From Candidatus Symbiopectobacterium sp. NZEC151 (GTDB taxonomy: Bacteria > Pseudomonadota > Gammaproteobacteria > Enterobacterales > Enterobacteriaceae), in NCBI RefSeq assembly GCF_025962655.1, contig NZ_JAGFPE010000001.1:744001-808000 (forward strand): a DNA stretch of 64,000 nt, written 5' to 3'. The translations under genes and the position numbers were made by a program. The notes under the pieces are model-generated. The model made no database searches. It was not told where the DNA came from and saw only the letters and a list, made by a program, of their open reading frames with translations. Position 1 is the first letter of the stretch. Each line of letters starts with the position of its first letter. Shown piece by piece: positions 23,419-33,405 of this stretch.

Positions 23419-25590
23419 ATGAGCCAGGCACCAAGACTAAAAGATGAGGCAAAACGCTTGGCTGCCCTGAGCGAATATGGCATCGATCATGGTCTTAGCG
23501 ATCCCGGTTTGAATAATTTGCTCAATTTGGCAGCAAATGTATTTAACGTCCCCATCGTGCTGGTATCCCTGATTGAAGAACAGCGTCAGTTACTGGCTGC
23601 TGGCTTGGGGATATCGGTTTGTGAAACGTCGCGTGAAGCCTCTTTTTGCGCACATGCCATTTTGCGGCGCAAGATCATGGTCATTCCCGATGCCCGACTC
23701 GATGCGCGCTTTAAAGATAATCCCATGGTGACCGGAACGCCCCATATCCGTTTCTATGCGGGGATACCGTTACGCACGCTATCAGGTTATGCTATTGGGA
23801 CATTGTGCATCATTGACCTTAAACCCCGGCGTACGCTGAGCGCCCGAGACGAACATAACATGCAGGATTTAGCCGCACTGGTAATGGACAGACTGGAAAT
23901 GCGGCGACTTGAATTGGCGCGAAACGCCAGTCAGGTTCGCTTTGAGAATATTGCCAACACCTCACCAGACTCAATTATCTGTGTGAATGATAAGGGAATT
24001 ATCACATTTTGGAATGCGTCAGCGGAGAAAATGCTCGAATATTCTCGTGCGCAAATTACTGGCAATAACATCGATACGATTGTTCCCAAGGCTTTTATCG
24101 AAAAATTCAACGCCGTGGTGAGTGACAAGGAAGCGCTCATCAAAGGTGTCACCGTTGAGCTGAACGTTCAAAGTCGCAGTGGTGCCCTGATTCCGGTAGA
24201 ACTTTCTGTCTCCATGTGGGCAGATGACTTTACGGTAAGCTACGGGGCTATTCTGCGCGATATCACTGAGCGGCGACGCAATGAAGAGCGCTTGTTTTTA
24301 TTGGCGCACATGGACCCGCTGACAGGGTTGGCAAACCGAACGCTATTGACCTCCAGTCTGGAGCAGGCGTTGAAAGATGAACCGGCCATCTGTGTCATGA
24401 TGGTCGATCTGGACGGCTTCAAAGATGTGAACGACAGCCTTGGGCACGCTCGGGGTGATGAAATACTGGTCAGCGTCGCGAAGAAGATACAGTCCAGCGT
24501 GCGCGCAGGGGATCTCGTGGCGCGGATGGGCGGCGACGAATTTGCCGTGTTGCTGCCCGGCGTCAGTGATTTCAAACTCGCGGCCGAGACAGCGGAGCGC
24601 ATTATCCAGGAAATTTCGCAGGCGATGATCGTGGAGGAACACCAGATCAACATCAGTGCCAGCGTTGGCATGGTGCTTTACCCGATGCATGGCATCACTG
24701 CACAGGATTTGCTGACCAGCGCCGATTTGGCGCTCTATCAGGCGAAAGCGGAAGGGCGCAACTGCCACCGTTTCTTTACGCGCGAAATGCGCGAAATCTT
24801 TCAAGCCAAGCACGCATTTCAACTCGAGTTCATCCGCGCCTACGAGCAGAGTGAATTTGAAGTTTTTTATCAACCTCAAGTCAATTTGATCACCAATGAA
24901 ATTATCGGCGCCGAGGCATTATTACGCTGGCGGCATCCGCAAAAAGGGTTACTGGGGCCCGGCGCGTTTTTAGCGGCGCTGGAACGCGGCCCTTGGGCTG
25001 AACGTATCGGCGACTGGGTTGTTGAAACCGCGTGTCGTCAAGCGGCGGAGTGGTGTGAAGCCGGGGCCAAAAATTTCCGTATCAGTATTAATTTGTTCAG
25101 CGCCCAGTTCCGTTCTGGCACCCTGGCGCAAAAGATCGAGCAGGTGCTGGCGCGCACCGGGCTTGATGCGGGTTCGCTGGAGTTGGAAATTACGGAAAAC
25201 ATCATCTTGCGCTATGACGAAAACATGTTGCAGCCGTTGAAAGTGCTGCGGGATGCGGGGATTGGTATTGCTTTTGATGATTATGGCACCGGCTATGCCT
25301 CGTTGAGCATGTTGAAGAATTATCCGGTAACCCGGCTCAAAATCGATCAGACCTTTGTGCGCGCCATGTGCGATTCTCCGCCGGATGCGGCGATCGTGCG
25401 TGCCATTCTTTATTTAGGCAAAAGCTTTGGCCTTAACGTCATTGCCGAAGGCGTAGAGACCATGGAGCAATGCGAGCGCCTGCGCAATAAAGGCTGTGAA
25501 GAGGCGCAGGGATACCTGTTTGGTCACCCGATGATGGCAGAGGATTTTACTCAGCAGTTACGCGCCCAGATGGCCTCGGAATCCCGCTAA
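23419..25590 (+). CDS. GAF-PAS-GGDEF-EAL cyclic-di-GMP signalling protein
   Basis: The 723-residue cytoplasmic protein has four domains in order: GAF (about 20-160), PAS (about 175-290), GGDEF (about 300-455) with an intact MGGDEF at 370-375, and EAL (about 475-715) with E499-A-L-L. EAL catalytic elements are present: the SINLF Asn, LELEITEN, FDDYGTGYASL, RLKIDQ and AEGVE. It may therefore both make and hydrolyse cyclic-di-GMP, with the GAF and PAS domains sensing a ligand or redox state. The GGDEF inhibitory RxxD is not obvious. In soft-rot bacteria such enzymes control motility and type III or pectate-lyase expression. The role here is inferred. Confidence 0.88.
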   Translation: MSQAPRLKDEAKRLAALSEYGIDHGLSDPGLNNLLNLAANVFNVPIVLVSLIEEQRQLLAAGLGISVCETSREASFCAHAILRRKIMVIPDARLDARFKDNPMVTGTPHIRFYAGIPLRTLSGYAIGTLCIIDLKPRRTLSARDEHNMQDLAALVMDRLEMRRLELARNASQVRFENIANTSPDSIICVNDKGIITFWNASAEKMLEYSRAQITGNNIDTIVPKAFIEKFNAVVSDKEALIKGVTVELNVQSRSGALIPVELSVSMWADDFTVSYGAILRDITERRRNEERLFLLAHMDPLTGLANRTLLTSSLEQALKDEPAICVMMVDLDGFKDVNDSLGHARGDEILVSVAKKIQSSVRAGDLVARMGGDEFAVLLPGVSDFKLAAETAERIIQEISQAMIVEEHQINISASVGMVLYPMHGITAQDLLTSADLALYQAKAEGRNCHRFFTREMREIFQAKHAFQLEFIRAYEQSEFEVFYQPQVNLITNEIIGAEALLRWRHPQKGLLGPGAFLAALERGPWAERIGDWVVETACRQAAEWCEAGAKNFRISINLFSAQFRSGTLAQKIEQVLARTGLDAGSLELEITENIILRYDENMLQPLKVLRDAGIGIAFDDYGTGYASLSMLKNYPVTRLKIDQTFVRAMCDSPPDAAIVRAILYLGKSFGLNVIAEGVETMEQCERLRNKGCEEAQGYLFGHPMMAEDFTQQLRAQMASESR

Positions 25591-25698
25591 CACCCTATAT
25601 CTCCGTTATTCAGCCCGCCACCCTAAACAAAAAATGGAATATAGATCACATTTTTTTTATAGTGGTGGGCTTGTGCTGCGTGAGATGTGGGATGGGTT

Positions 25699-27426
25699 GT
25701 GCACGAAATCTTCGAAATGTTACTGGCAGTGTTTGAACGCGCCGCGTTAATGTTGATTTGCCTGTTTTTTTTAACGCGAACGCGGCAATTCCGTCAATTA
25801 CTGCAAAAAGAAGATCACTCCCTACGCGAGCGCGCAGCGGTCACCGCTATCTTCTCCTTGTTTGCGCTGTTTGGCACCTATTCGGGTATCAACGTCGAAG
25901 GCTCCCTGGTGAACGTCAGGGTGATTGCCGTGATGTCGGGCGGGATTCTGTTTGGCCCGTGGGTGGGTATCGCTACCGGTACCGTTGCCGGTGTGCACCG
26001 CTATCTGATTGATATCAATGGAATCACTTCTGTCCCGTGTCTGATAACCAGCATTATTGCGGGCATTACCGCAGGCTACATCAATCGCAAGGTGAAGAAA
26101 GAGAAACAGTGGAGCATCGGTATTTTTGGCGGCATGATGTGCGAGTCGCTGACGATGCTGCTGGTAGTGCTGTGGGCCACGCCGACGGCGCTGGGATTGG
26201 ATATCGTCTCCAAGATTGCGGTGCCGATGATTACCGGTTCTGTCTGCATTGGGCTGATTGTGTTGCTGGTGCAGAGTGTGGCGAATGAAAAAGAGGTGAT
26301 CGCCGCACGACAAGCGAAACTGGCATTGGATATTGCCCATAAAACGCTGCCTTATTTTCGCAATATCAACAGCCATTCACTGGCAGCGATCTGTCGTATT
26401 ATTCGCACCGAGATCAATGCCGATGCGGTGGCAATGACCAATACGCAGCATATTCTGGCCTATGTCGGCGTCGGGGAAGAAAAATACAATATTGGTCATG
26501 ACATTATTAGTCCGATGACCCAGCAGGTGATTCACGACGGCAAAATAATCATTAAAAATAACGATGAACAACATCTGACGCCGGAAATCCATTCGATGAT
26601 TGTTATTCCGTTGCTTGAGCATGGACAGGTGACGGGTACGCTCAAAATTTATTATCGCCATGCGCACAGAATCACTTATTCCTTGCAGGTGATGGCCGTT
26701 GGTTTGTCACAGCTGATGTCAACCCAGATCGAGGTTTCGCGCACCGAGCAACTGCGCGATATGGCCAATAAGGCGGAACTGAGAGCCTTGCAGAGTAAAA
26801 TTAACCCTCACTTTCTCTTTAATGCGTTAAATGCCATTTCATCGTCGATCCGTATTAATCCCGATACCGCACGTCAGTTGGTGATCAATTTGTCACGCTA
26901 TCTGCGTTACAACCTTGAGTTGAACGACGACGCGTTGATTGATGTGAAAAAAGAGCTTTACCAGATTCGTGATTATATTGCCATTGAGCAGGCGCGCTTT
27001 GGTGCCAAGCTCACGGTGATTTATGACATTGACGACGATCTGGCCTATCAAATTCCCAGTCTGTTGATTCAGCCTCTGGTGGAAAATGCCATTGTGCACG
27101 GCATTCAGCCCTGCCGCGGCAAGGGCACGGTGGTGATAGCGGTAAAGGATCAGGGGGAACGGTTGCGCGTGGCCGTCACCGATACCGGGCACGGTATCGA
27201 TCAGCAAACGATTGAGCGTGTGGCGCGCAATGAGGTACCCGGTAATAAAATCGGCCTGCTTAACGTGCATCACCGTGTGCGCTTGCTTTACGGCGATGGT
27301 CTGCACATTCGCAGATTGGAGCCGGGCACGGAAATTGTCTTTTATATCCCTCGCGTGGCCGACGCTGCGCGTATGGTGCCAGAAAATAATGTGATGGCCG
27401 CGCTGGTCACAGGAGATAAGCGGTGA
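25699..27426 (+). CDS. ypdA: Sensor histidine kinase YpdA (LytS family)
   Basis: Membrane sensor of the YpdA/YpdB two-component system, which in E. coli responds to extracellular pyruvate. It has an N-terminal LytS-type multispan module (about 1-205), a GAF domain (about 220-340), a LytS-type histidine box with H371 in [18 protein letters not shown], and an ATPase domain ([23 protein letters not shown]). It is highly similar to E. coli YpdA along its length. I take the GTG at 25699, where the E. coli protein starts ([11 protein letters not shown]); another GTG at 25687 in frame cannot be excluded. It overlaps ypdB by four bases. Confidence 0.9.
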   Translation: MHEIFEMLLAVFERAALMLICLFFLTRTRQFRQLLQKEDHSLRERAAVTAIFSLFALFGTYSGINVEGSLVNVRVIAVMSGGILFGPWVGIATGTVAGVHRYLIDINGITSVPCLITSIIAGITAGYINRKVKKEKQWSIGIFGGMMCESLTMLLVVLWATPTALGLDIVSKIAVPMITGSVCIGLIVLLVQSVANEKEVIAARQAKLALDIAHKTLPYFRNINSHSLAAICRIIRTEINADAVAMTNTQHILAYVGVGEEKYNIGHDIISPMTQQVIHDGKIIIKNNDEQHLTPEIHSMIVIPLLEHGQVTGTLKIYYRHAHRITYSLQVMAVGLSQLMSTQIEVSRTEQLRDMANKAELRALQSKINPHFLFNALNAISSSIRINPDTARQLVINLSRYLRYNLELNDDALIDVKKELYQIRDYIAIEQARFGAKLTVIYDIDDDLAYQIPSLLIQPLVENAIVHGIQPCRGKGTVVIAVKDQGERLRVAVTDTGHGIDQQTIERVARNEVPGNKIGLLNVHHRVRLLYGDGLHIRRLEPGTEIVFYIPRVADAARMVPENNVMAALVTGDKR

Positions 27427-28172
27427 AAGCCATTATTGTTGAAGACGAATTCCTGGCGCAGGAAGAACTCAATTATCTGATTCGCCAGCACAGTGACATC
27501 GAGATCGTAGCGACGTTTGACGATGGCATGGATGTGCTGAAATACCTGCAACAGAACGATGTAGATGCCATTTTTCTTGATATCAACATTCCATCGCTCA
27601 ACGGCGTGTTTCTCGCGCAAAACATCAGCAAGTTTGCGCAAAAGCCGTACATCATATTTATCACCGCGTATAAAGAACACGCGGTTGAAGCCTTTGAAGT
27701 GGATGCCTTTGACTATATCCTCAAGCCCTATCATGAGGCGCGCATCGTCACCATGCTGCAAAAGCTGGAAAATGCCTGGCAGCTACGGCAATCCACCCCG
27801 GCGCTGGAAAACACCAGTGCCACTACTGCGCCGCGCAATGGGCAACACACCATCAACCTGATGAAAGATGAGCGCATTATTGTTACCGACATCAATCAAA
27901 TCTATTACGCCGCTGCGCAGGAAAAAGTGACGTTGGTCTATACCCGGCGTGAAACGTTTGTCATGCCGATGAACATTACAGAATTTTGTAGCCGGTTACC
28001 GGAAGCGGTGTTCTTTCGCTGCCACCGTTCTTACTGCGTCAACCTGACGAAAATCCGCGAAATCGTTCCCTGGTTTAATAACACCTACATCCTGCGGTTG
28101 CACGAGTTGGAATTTGAAGTGCCCGTGAGTCGCAGTAAGGTAAAAACCTTCCGTGCATTGATGCGTCTGTAA
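27423..28172 (+). CDS. ypdB: LytTR response regulator YpdB
   Basis: The 249-residue regulator has a receiver domain with the phosphoacceptor D53 ([11 protein letters not shown]) and a conserved Lys in the LKPY loop. A C-terminal LytTR DNA-binding domain follows (about 140-247: [26 protein letters not shown]). The start is GTG, overlapping the ypdA stop as GTGA, so the two are translationally coupled. The tandem operator directly downstream (28174-28204) fits the known target site of E. coli YpdB and leads into yhjX. Confidence 0.9.
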   Translation: MKAIIVEDEFLAQEELNYLIRQHSDIEIVATFDDGMDVLKYLQQNDVDAIFLDINIPSLNGVFLAQNISKFAQKPYIIFITAYKEHAVEAFEVDAFDYILKPYHEARIVTMLQKLENAWQLRQSTPALENTSATTAPRNGQHTINLMKDERIIVTDINQIYYAAAQEKVTLVYTRRETFVMPMNITEFCSRLPEAVFFRCHRSYCVNLTKIREIVPWFNNTYILRLHELEFEVPVSRSKVKTFRALMRL

Positions 28173-28173
28173 C

Positions 28174-28204
28174 GGCATTTCATTCCGTTCTGACGGCATC
28201 TCAT
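28174..28204 (+). promoter_or_regulatory. Tandem YpdB operator of yhjX
   Basis: GGCATTTCAT (28174-28183), an 11-base spacer, and GGCATCTCAT (28195-28204). E. coli YpdB activates yhjX through two direct GGCATTTCAT repeats 11 bp apart. The first copy here is identical and the second differs by one base. The site begins one base after the ypdB stop codon and lies 145 bp before the yhjX start. Confidence 0.85.
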
Positions 28205-28348
28205 TCCCGATTCGATCTTTTCACCTCATGCCGCTTGTAGACTGGCCCCAACACGTAAGCGGGTGGTCCAGGGTGCAGGCACCATTGCCCATTTTGCTTA
28301 CCTTCTTTGATGTTCCTTCAGGGAACCGTTTTACTAAGAGGTCGGCCT

Positions 28349-29575
28349 ATGAATGCCAAACCAACACGTCGCGGCCAGATCGTACTGGGTACGATCATCG
28401 CGCAAATGGGGCTGGGAACTATTTACACCTGGAGTCTGTTTAACCAACCGCTGGTCGACATTTTTGGCTGGTCACTCAGCGCCGTGGCAACGACGTTTTC
28501 CATCACCAGTTTCAGTCTGGCGTTTGCGACGCTGTTTGCCGGTAAATTGCAGGAGCGTATTGGCATCCGGCGCTTAACGTTATGCGCCGGTATCGTGCTG
28601 GGCCTGGGGTTAATGGCAAGTTCAGGCGTGACCTCCTTGCTGGGGATGTACTTGCTGATGGGCGTGGTGGTTGGCTTTGCCGATGGCACCGCGTATATCA
28701 CCACGCTGTCTAACCTGATCAAATGGTTCCCTGAACGCAAAGGGTTGATTGCCGGTATTTCTGTGGGAGCATTTGGTACCGGGAGCCTGATATTCAAATA
28801 CATCAACAGCTTTCTGATCGCAGAAGTGGGGGCATCGCATGCCTTTTTCTATTGGGGACTGATGGCGATGATCATGATCGGACTGGGTAGCACGTTGCTG
28901 AAAGAGCCGCCAACGCATGCTGCCAATGGAAAAACGGCAATCACCTACGGTACGCGTGATTTTACCCTGAGCGAAATGCTGGGCACCAAAGAAGCCTATC
29001 TGCTGTTTGTGATCTTCTTCACGGCGTGTATGAGCGGCTTGTATCTGATTGGCGTGGTAAAAGATATCGGTGTGGAAATGGCCGGTATGGACAGACAAAT
29101 GGCGGCTAACGCCGTGTCAGCCATCGCTATTTTCAACACGGTAGGGCGCATTGTACTGGGAGCCATGTCAGATAAGGTCGGTCGCCTGCGTGTCGTCAGC
29201 GGGACGCTGCTGGTTACCGCACTGGCGGTAACGGTTATGGCCTTCCTGCCGCTGTCACCGGTGCTGTTTTTCATCTGTGTCAGTGCCATTGCCTTCTGTT
29301 TTGGCGGCAATATCACCGTGTTCCCGGCGATTGTCGGCGACTTCTTCGGTCTGCAACATCACAGTAAAAACTATGGCGTCATCTATCAGGGATTTGGTAT
29401 CGGTGCACTGTCTGGCTCTTTCATTGCGGCACGGCTGGGTGGTTTTCACGCCACATTTATTGCGATTGCGGTACTGTCGGTGCTATCGCTGCTGATTGCG
29501 CTGTGGATCAAACCGCCCAAGTACACCCGCACACAGCCCGATATGCCAGCAACAGTGGCGCATGCTCGCGGATAA
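28349..29575 (+). CDS. yhjX: YhjX-type MFS transporter (OFA family)
   Basis: The 408-residue major-facilitator protein has 12 predicted helices and is of the oxalate/formate antiporter-like group. E. coli YhjX is induced by pyruvate via YpdA/YpdB and is linked to pyruvate transport. Blocks shared with YhjX are IYTWSLFN, LVG/VVGFADG, LSNLIKWFPERKGLIAG, FTACMSGLYLIGVVKDIG and FFGLQHHSKNYGVIYQGFGIG. The start at 28349 has AAGAGG eight bases upstream; the frame extends further upstream without support. Its position behind the YpdB operator and ypdAB confirms the regulatory link. Confidence 0.85.
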   Translation: MNAKPTRRGQIVLGTIIAQMGLGTIYTWSLFNQPLVDIFGWSLSAVATTFSITSFSLAFATLFAGKLQERIGIRRLTLCAGIVLGLGLMASSGVTSLLGMYLLMGVVVGFADGTAYITTLSNLIKWFPERKGLIAGISVGAFGTGSLIFKYINSFLIAEVGASHAFFYWGLMAMIMIGLGSTLLKEPPTHAANGKTAITYGTRDFTLSEMLGTKEAYLLFVIFFTACMSGLYLIGVVKDIGVEMAGMDRQMAANAVSAIAIFNTVGRIVLGAMSDKVGRLRVVSGTLLVTALAVTVMAFLPLSPVLFFICVSAIAFCFGGNITVFPAIVGDFFGLQHHSKNYGVIYQGFGIGALSGSFIAARLGGFHATFIAIAVLSVLSLLIALWIKPPKYTRTQPDMPATVAHARG

Positions 29576-29610
29576 TACGCTGTACTAACGACACAAATGC
29601 CTTATTATGC

Positions 29611-29642
29611 AGAGCCCCTGGGTTGTACCCGGGGGCTTTTTT
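29611..29642 (+). terminator. Terminator after yhjX
   Basis: AGCCCCTGGG-ttgta-CCCGGGGGCT followed by TTTTTTA. Confidence 0.85.
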
Positions 29643-29846
29643 ATGGCGCGCGTTCACGGGTATGCGACGGGCGTTGTCAGCGGCTGAACGCTTGCGTGAC
29701 GCGTTGATGCGGGCAAGGTTGTTGCAAAATGTAAAGTTATGTCGTTTTAGCGATAGGAAGATTAAGAATGCTTGAAAACGGCGTGATAACCCATACCATC
29801 GTGTTGTGAATGACGTTAATCCCTTTAGAGAGGAAATCAGACTGTT

Positions 29847-30728
29847 ATGATGCGTATTGCGCTTTTCCTGATCACCAACCTGGCGGTGATGTTGGTTTTC
29901 GGGCTGGTTCTCAGCCTGACGGGAATTCGGTCCAGCAGTGTCCAGGGGCTTATGATCATGGCTGGCCTGTTTGGCTTTGGTGGTGCGTTCGTTTCACTGC
30001 TGATGTCCAAATGGATGGCTCTGCGCTCGGTGGGCGGTGAAGTGATCGAGCAGCCGCGTAATGAAACGGAGCGTTGGTTGCTTGAAACCGTGCGGGCGCA
30101 ATCGCAGCAGGCGGGCATTGCGATGCCGCAGGTTGCTATTTATCACGCGCCTGATATCAACGCCTTCGCGACCGGTGCACGGCGTGATGCGTCGCTGGTG
30201 GCGGTCAGTACCGGTTTGCTGCAAAACATGAGCCGTGATGAAGCCGAAGCGGTCATTGCCCACGAAATCAGCCACGTGGCGAACGGTGATATGGTCACCA
30301 TGACGCTGATACAAGGCATTGTGAACACCTTTGTTATCTTCATTTCGCGCCTGATCGCTCAGGTGGCATCCGGTTTCCTTTCTGGCAACCGCGACGAAGG
30401 TGAAAGCAGCAACGGTAACCCGCTGGTCTATTTTGCCGTGGCGACGGTGCTGGAACTGGTGTTTGGTATTCTGGCCAGCATTATCACCATGTGGTTCTCC
30501 CGCTACCGCGAATTCCATGCGGATGCCGGATCGGCGAAACTGGTGGGCCGTGAGAAGATGATTGCCGCGTTGCAGCGTTTGAAAACCAGCTACGAACCCC
30601 AGGAACAAGGCAGCATGATGGCGTTTTGCATCAACGGCAAATCAAAATCTTTCAGTGAGTTATTTATGTCGCACCCGCCGTTGGATAAACGCATCGAAGC
30701 GCTGCGCAGCGGTGCTTATCTGAAATAA
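29847..30728 (+). CDS. htpX: Membrane zinc protease HtpX
   Basis: Heat-shock M48 protease of the inner membrane that cooperates with FtsH in removing misfolded membrane proteins. The 293 residues match E. coli HtpX in length. Two N-terminal helices (about 5-25 and 35-55) are followed by the catalytic H139-E-I-S-H143, a third zinc ligand E222 in REFHAD, two more hydrophobic segments between them, and the C-terminal [12 protein letters not shown] typical of the family. ATG at 29847 agrees with the E. coli start MMRIALFL. It is monocistronic; the hairpin ACAGGGAG/CTCCCTGT at 30757-30783 may end the transcript. Confidence 0.95.
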   Translation: MMRIALFLITNLAVMLVFGLVLSLTGIRSSSVQGLMIMAGLFGFGGAFVSLLMSKWMALRSVGGEVIEQPRNETERWLLETVRAQSQQAGIAMPQVAIYHAPDINAFATGARRDASLVAVSTGLLQNMSRDEAEAVIAHEISHVANGDMVTMTLIQGIVNTFVIFISRLIAQVASGFLSGNRDEGESSNGNPLVYFAVATVLELVFGILASIITMWFSRYREFHADAGSAKLVGREKMIAALQRLKTSYEPQEQGSMMAFCINGKSKSFSELFMSHPPLDKRIEALRSGAYLK

Positions 30729-30865
30729 AACTTCCGCAAAAACAAACCATTCCACAACAGGGAGTCCATTACGGGCTCCCTGTCTGCAATAACGTGTTAT
30801 CCTCTATACCTCTGTCTTGATAGCATAAATTCCTTTTTTACTGGGAAAACAGGGGATGAAAATCA

Positions 30866-30884
30866 GGAGAATGTTTCATAAAAT
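30866..30884. promoter_or_regulatory. Second, weaker KdgR-like site of ogl
   Basis: GGAGAATGTTTCATAAAA keeps the right half (TGTTTCATAAA) of the KdgR operator while the left half is degenerate. It lies about 35 bp upstream of the strong box. Confidence 0.4.
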
Positions 30885-30901
30885 AAAACCGTGATCACGG
30901 A

Positions 30902-30922
30902 AAAATGAAACATTGTTTCTAT
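30902..30922. promoter_or_regulatory. KdgR box of ogl
   Basis: AAAATGAAACATTGTTTCTA contains GAAAC-ATT-GTTTC, a near-perfect KdgR operator, about 110 bp before the ogl start. Confidence 0.85.
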
Positions 30923-31029
30923 AATGCTGGTATTACAGATCTATCGCATCAGGGTGGCTGTAAGTCGCAAGACTTGTGTCATCTGCTGGTGCTAGCCGTA
31001 TTCTTTTCGATATGTTCTAAGGATTTACG

Positions 31030-32196
31030 ATGGCCAAAGGCAAAAAGATTCCCCTCTCGTTTCATACCTATCAAGACGCAGCAACCGGCACCGAAGTGGT
31101 GCGTTTAACGCCTCCCGATGTTATTTGCCATCGCAACTATTTCTACCAGAAGTGCTTCTCCAATGATGGAAGCAAACTGTTGTTTGGCGGCGCGTTTGAT
31201 GGTCCCTGGAACTACTACCTGCTGGATCTGAACACGCAGGAAGCCACACAGCTGACGGAAGGCAAGGGCGACAACACTTTCGGTGGTTTCATGTCTCCTG
31301 AAGATGACGCGTTGTATTATGTGAAGAACACCCGCAACCTGATGCGTGTCGATCTGAACACCCTGGAAGAAACCACGATTTATCAAGTACCGGATGAGTG
31401 GGTAGGTTACGGTACCTGGGTTGCCAACTCCGATTGCACCAAGATGGTGGGGATCGAGATCAAGAAAGAAGACTGGCAGCCGCTGACTGACTGGAAAAAA
31501 TTCCAGGAGTTCTATTTCACCAACCCGTGCTGCCGCCTGATCCGTATCGATCTGAAAACCGGCGAAGCGCAAACTATTCTGCAAGAAAAACGCTGGCTGG
31601 GTCACCCGATTTATCGTCCGGGCGACGACAACACCGTCGCGTTCTGTCATGAAGGTCCGCACGACCTGGTTGATGCCCGTATGTGGTTCATCAATGAAGA
31701 CGGCAGCAACATGCGTAAAGTCAAAGAGCATGCGGAAGGTGAAAGCTGCACGCACGAATTCTGGGTACCGGATGGCTCTGCCATGATCTATGTGTCCTAC
31801 CTGAAAGATGACACCAACCGTTATATCCGCAGCATCAACCCGGTTACGCTGGAAGATACGCAACTGCGCGTGATGCCGCCATGTTCTCACCTGATGAGTA
31901 ACTATGATGGCACGCTGTTGGTCGGTGACGGTTCCGATGCACCGGTTGATGTACAAGATGACGGCGGTTACAAAATCGAAAACGATCCGTTCCTGTATGT
32001 GTTCAACCTGCAAACCGGTAAAGAACACCGCGTTGCGCAGCACAACACATCGTGGAAAGTGTTGGAAGGCGACCGTCAGGTAACGCACCCGCACCCGTCC
32101 TTCACGCCGGATAATAAACGCATCCTGTTTACCTCGGATGTGGATGGCAAACCAGCCCTTTATCTTGCCGCCGTACCTGATTCAGTTTGGAAGTAA
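31030..32196 (+). CDS. ogl: Oligogalacturonate lyase Ogl
   Basis: Cytoplasmic lyase (polysaccharide lyase family 22) that cleaves unsaturated and saturated digalacturonates to 5-keto-4-deoxyuronate, the last depolymerisation step of pectin breakdown. The 388 residues equal the length of the Dickeya/Pectobacterium enzyme. The seven-bladed propeller pattern is visible, along with HEGPHDLVDARMWFINEDG, ESCTHEFWVPDG and PHPSFTPDNKRILFTSD, which supply the His ligands for the catalytic metal. No signal peptide is present, consistent with the cytoplasm. KdgR boxes lie upstream, and kdgR itself follows on the same strand with its own promoter region. Confidence 0.95.
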   Translation: MAKGKKIPLSFHTYQDAATGTEVVRLTPPDVICHRNYFYQKCFSNDGSKLLFGGAFDGPWNYYLLDLNTQEATQLTEGKGDNTFGGFMSPEDDALYYVKNTRNLMRVDLNTLEETTIYQVPDEWVGYGTWVANSDCTKMVGIEIKKEDWQPLTDWKKFQEFYFTNPCCRLIRIDLKTGEAQTILQEKRWLGHPIYRPGDDNTVAFCHEGPHDLVDARMWFINEDGSNMRKVKEHAEGESCTHEFWVPDGSAMIYVSYLKDDTNRYIRSINPVTLEDTQLRVMPPCSHLMSNYDGTLLVGDGSDAPVDVQDDGGYKIENDPFLYVFNLQTGKEHRVAQHNTSWKVLEGDRQVTHPHPSFTPDNKRILFTSDVDGKPALYLAAVPDSVWK

Positions 32197-32202
32197 GCCC
32201 AG

Positions 32203-32232
32203 AACCCCATCCCGGCAACGGAATGGGGTTTC
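32203..32232 (+). terminator. Terminator after ogl
   Basis: AACCCCAT ... ATGGGGTT followed by TCTTC, directly after the ogl stop. Confidence 0.7.
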
Positions 32233-32268
32233 TTCTATTCATCACCGAGCTATCGGTGATGAATAGAA
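32233..32268. repeat. Perfect 16-bp inverted repeat
   Basis: TTCTATTCATCACCGA and its exact reverse complement are separated by four bases (gcta). It follows the ogl terminator without a T tract, in the ogl-kdgR intergenic region (32197-32532). The rest of that region holds only the AT-rich kdgR promoter area. Confidence 0.8.
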
Positions 32269-32532
32269 TAATCCCTGACTATTTCGCGTTACAGTAAAGT
32301 TGCCAGCGTGCGAACGAGGTCCGATTAGCTTGCAGAGATAAGTGATTCGGGCAAGCGAGCGTCGCTAACGCGACTGTAGTGTGAAGTATGACGGGTATAA
32401 TAACTTTAATAATAAGCAAGTCCCTTGATTATCGTTATTGTTCCATTGCCATAATCAGCGTGTTCCCTTTATACTAAAACCATCGTTCTATTTTTTTTAA
32501 AACAAAAAAAACTGAGTAGGGTACCCAAAAAA

Positions 32533-33324
32533 ATGGCTATTGCAGATTTAGATAAACAGCCCGATTCCGTGTCGTCCGTTTTGAAAGTTTTTGGTATTTT
32601 GCAGGCATTAGGTGAGGAAAGAGAGATCGGTATTACGGAACTCTCTCAGCGCGTCATGATGTCTAAAAGTACAGTGTACCGTTTTTTGCAAACGATGAAG
32701 TCCTTGGGATATGTCGCGCAGGAAGGCGAATCCGAGAAATATTCATTAACGCTCAAGTTGTTCGAACTGGGCGCCAAGGCGTTGCAAAACGTAGATTTGA
32801 TCCGTAGTGCTGATATTCAGATGCGCGAATTGTCCACGCTGACGAAAGAAACTATCCACCTCGGTGCGTTGGATGAAGATGGTATCGTTTATATTCACAA
32901 GATCGATTCCATGTACAACCTGCGTATGTATTCTCGCATTGGTCGTCGCAACCCACTGCACAGTACCGCCATTGGTAAAGTGCTGCTGGCATGGCGCGAT
33001 CGTGACGAAGTGGTTGAAATTCTGAGCAAAGTGGAATTCACCCGCAGCACGCCGCATACGGTGGGTAGCGCTGAGGAGTTGTTGCCTCTGCTTGATACCG
33101 TACGTGTGCAAGGGTATGGGGAAGACAAGGAAGAACAGGAAGAAGGCTTGCGCTGTATTGCTGTGCCTGTCTTTGACCGTTTCGGCGTGGTGATTGCCGG
33201 ATTGAGTATTTCATTCCCTACCATTCGCTTCGCTGAAGAGAGCATGCACGAATATGTTGCCATGTTGCATCACGCAGCAAAAAACATCTCTGAGCAGATG
33301 GGTTATCACGACTATCCGTTCTGA
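32533..33324 (+). CDS. kdgR: IclR-family repressor KdgR
   Basis: Master repressor of pectin catabolism. It binds KdgR boxes and is released by 2-keto-3-deoxygluconate. The 263-residue protein has an N-terminal winged helix (about 14-75: SSVLKVFGILQALGEE, ITELSQRVMMSKSTVYRFLQ) and a C-terminal IclR effector domain (about 90-255). The sequence is extremely close to KdgR of Dickeya, Pectobacterium and E. coli. The ATG at 32533 matches the usual start MAIADLDKQ. It lies downstream of ogl, separated by a terminator and a 336-bp gap, so it has its own promoter. Confidence 0.95.
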   Translation: MAIADLDKQPDSVSSVLKVFGILQALGEEREIGITELSQRVMMSKSTVYRFLQTMKSLGYVAQEGESEKYSLTLKLFELGAKALQNVDLIRSADIQMRELSTLTKETIHLGALDEDGIVYIHKIDSMYNLRMYSRIGRRNPLHSTAIGKVLLAWRDRDEVVEILSKVEFTRSTPHTVGSAEELLPLLDTVRVQGYGEDKEEQEEGLRCIAVPVFDRFGVVIAGLSISFPTIRFAEESMHEYVAMLHHAAKNISEQMGYHDYPF

Positions 33325-33357
33325 ACCGTCTTGTGCTGAACAAACGGTTTCTTTTCA
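33323..33357 (+). terminator. Terminator after kdgR
   Basis: GAACCGT ... ACGGTTTCTTTTC. A second weaker stem (GCCTGCC/GGTGGGT then TTTTT, 33361-33384) follows. Confidence 0.55.
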
Positions 33358-33405
33358 AAAAGCCTGCCTGACGGTGGGTTTTTTAACATATGGAGGACGA
33401 GAATA

